A stretch of 64,000 nt of DNA. It comes from JAIBJN01 sp963699495 (GTDB taxonomy: Bacteria > Actinomycetota > Thermoleophilia > Gaiellales > Gaiellaceae). Position numbers and translations under genes: made by a program. Positions 63,218 through 64,000 of this stretch are shown piece after piece (position 1 is the stretch's first letter; every line of letters starts with the position of its first letter). The stretch covers positions 496,001-560,000 of the forward strand of contig CAVOUB010000003.1 of assembly GCA_963699495.1 (NCBI GenBank), written 5' to 3'. The notes beneath the pieces are model-generated. The model saw nothing but the letters and a program-made list of their open reading frames with translations, searched no databases and was not told where the DNA came from.

Positions 63218-63679
63218 CTAGCTTTCCGCCAGCTCGACGCGCTCGATCGTGACCGGTTCGCGCGGGCGGTCGCCCGCGTCCCGGTCGACCTCGGAGATGC
63301 CGTCGACGACGTCCATTCCCTCCGTGACGCGGCCGAAGACCGTGTGCTTGCCGTCCAGCCACGGGGCGGCCTCGGTCGTGACGATGAAGAACTGGCTCCC
63401 GTTCGTATTCGGGCCGCGGTTGGCCATCGCGAGCGCGCCGCGAACGACCTGGTGGGAGTTCGCCTCGTCCTCGAACTCGTACCCGGGCCCGCCGGTTCCG
63501 TCGCCGCGCGGGCAGCCGCCCTGGATCATGAAGTCGGGGATGACGCGATGGAACGTGATGCCGTCGTAGAAGCCCTCGCGCGAGAGCTTCGTGAAGTTCT
63601 CGACCGTCCTGGGCGCGTCCTCGTCGAAGAGCTCGACGACGACCGGGCCGTGTGTAGTGTGGATCGTGGCGTTGGTCAT
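63218..63679 (-). CDS. Peptidyl-prolyl cis-trans isomerase (cyclophilin)
   Basis: A 153-residue single-domain cyclophilin: VENFTKLSREGFYDGITFHRVIPDF is the family core (Arg and Phe of the active site present), with FMIQGGCPRGDGTGGPGYEF, NRGPNTNGSQFFIVT and HTVFGRVTEGMDVV. No signal peptide, so cytoplasmic. Complete. Confidence 0.93.
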   Translation of the reverse strand: MTNATIHTTHGPVVVELFDEDAPRTVENFTKLSREGFYDGITFHRVIPDFMIQGGCPRGDGTGGPGYEFEDEANSHQVVRGALAMANRGPNTNGSQFFIVTTEAAPWLDGKHTVFGRVTEGMDVVDGISEVDRDAGDRPREPVTIERVELAES

Positions 63680-64000
63680 GCCGCCACCGTATCGGAATCC
63701 ACGAAAGCGGCTCTGGTACGCCGTTTCGCTGCCGGAGCGGGCGGCGCGGGCGCTGGTCGGCACCCTGGCCGGGCTGGTCCACGAGAGCGCGCAGGTGCTC
63801 CTCCCGCGCTTCGTGCGCGGTTCCCGTCTCTACGAGGCGACGGCGAAGAACGCGCTCCGGATCGCGATCGAGGCCGTCGGGCGCGTGGAGCCCGAGGACC
63901 CGCCGGAGGTGTCGGCCCAGGAGATCACGAAGCGCAAGGCCGCCGGGAACGTCGTCGAGCTGGGCTCTATCGCCGCCTTCGGCTTCTCCCCGCTCTGGCT
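63678..64000 (+). CDS. Partial hypothetical protein, runs off the right end
   Basis: An open frame of about 107 residues from ATG 63678 without stop to the window end. It begins PPPYRNPRKRLWYAV and contains SLPERAARALVGTLAGLVHE and ITKRKAAGNVVELGSIAAFG. The ATG overlaps the divergent cyclophilin ATG by 2 bp, so the real start may be a little further in. No family recognised; C-terminal part is outside the window. Confidence 0.55.
   Translation, partial: MPPPYRNPRKRLWYAVSLPERAARALVGTLAGLVHESAQVLLPRFVRGSRLYEATAKNALRIAIEAVGRVEPEDPPEVSAQEITKRKAAGNVVELGSIAAFGFSPLW

Overview
The window is very GC-rich, gene-dense DNA. Many starts are GTG or TTG, stop and start codons often overlap by 4 nt, and several divergent gene pairs look leaderless. 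Gene content (coenzyme F420 biosynthesis with a fused fbiC, aerobic CO dehydrogenase, factor-independent urate oxidase, a zinc-ribbon class III cyclase with AAA and TPR modules) suggests a high-GC Gram-positive soil or sediment actinobacterium, possibly of the Thermoleophilia (Gaiellales/Solirubrobacterales) type. That placement is inferred from gene content and composition. No rRNA, tRNA or CRISPR array was seen.

Layout. 1-2.9 kb: debris of a type I restriction methylase (hsdM), an ImmA/IrrE fragment, an ARPP-1-like fragment, two small ORFs and a NERD membrane protein. 2.9-4.6 kb: adenine deaminase. 4.7-4.8 kb: a candidate structured RNA. 4.8-7.9 kb: lone MshEN protein, small protein, zinc-type dehydrogenase, solute-binding protein, cupin. 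7.9-11.4 kb: xanthine-dehydrogenase-like three-subunit molybdenum hydroxylase. 13.4-23.2 kb: one nine-gene minus-strand run that joins a form I CO dehydrogenase (coxM-S-L) to two XdhC/CoxI factors, CoxG and a form II CODH-like set (S-L-M), with divergent coxD and coxE at 23.3-25.9 kb. 26.0-28.8 kb: an unusual cassette of a repeat (tail-fibre-like) protein, a metzincin-type protease and a HEAT-repeat protein. 29.3-31.75 kb: PEP carboxylase. 31.8-37.8 kb: purine breakdown (8-oxoguanine/guanine deaminase, aminotransferase, HIU hydrolase, OHCU decarboxylase, urate oxidase, two associated proteins). 37.8-42.8 kb: F420 biosynthesis (cofE, npdG, cofD, cofC, fbiC). 43.4-44.8 kb: hydantoinase. 44.8-49.9 kb: three large membrane proteins of the glycosyltransferase 39-like type. 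49.8-56.2 kb: HMG-CoA-lyase-like enzyme, ornithine cyclodeaminase-like enzyme, glyoxalase-like protein, rhodanese, PQQ-type sugar dehydrogenase, MBL-fold protein, cupredoxin lipoprotein. 56.2-63.1 kb: two large signalling proteins (cyclase-AAA-TPR; GAF-GGDEF-GAF-HD-GYP) around a tandem pair of small paralogues. Right end: cyclophilin and a truncated gene.

How the genes fit together. Adenine deaminase, the xanthine-dehydrogenase-like enzyme, the oxoguanine/guanine deaminase and the uricase-HIU hydrolase-OHCU decarboxylase run would together take purines to allantoin. The cox genes would let the cell use trace CO. Both depend on molybdenum hydroxylase maturation, for which XdhC, CoxD and CoxE are present.

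Quality caveat. About thirty apparent 1-base frameshifts interrupt otherwise well conserved genes between 1 and 31.5 kb, and almost none occur after that. Those examined closely sit in short G or C runs, so sequencing or assembly error is more likely than gene death. I therefore report such genes as single features and state where the frame breaks.
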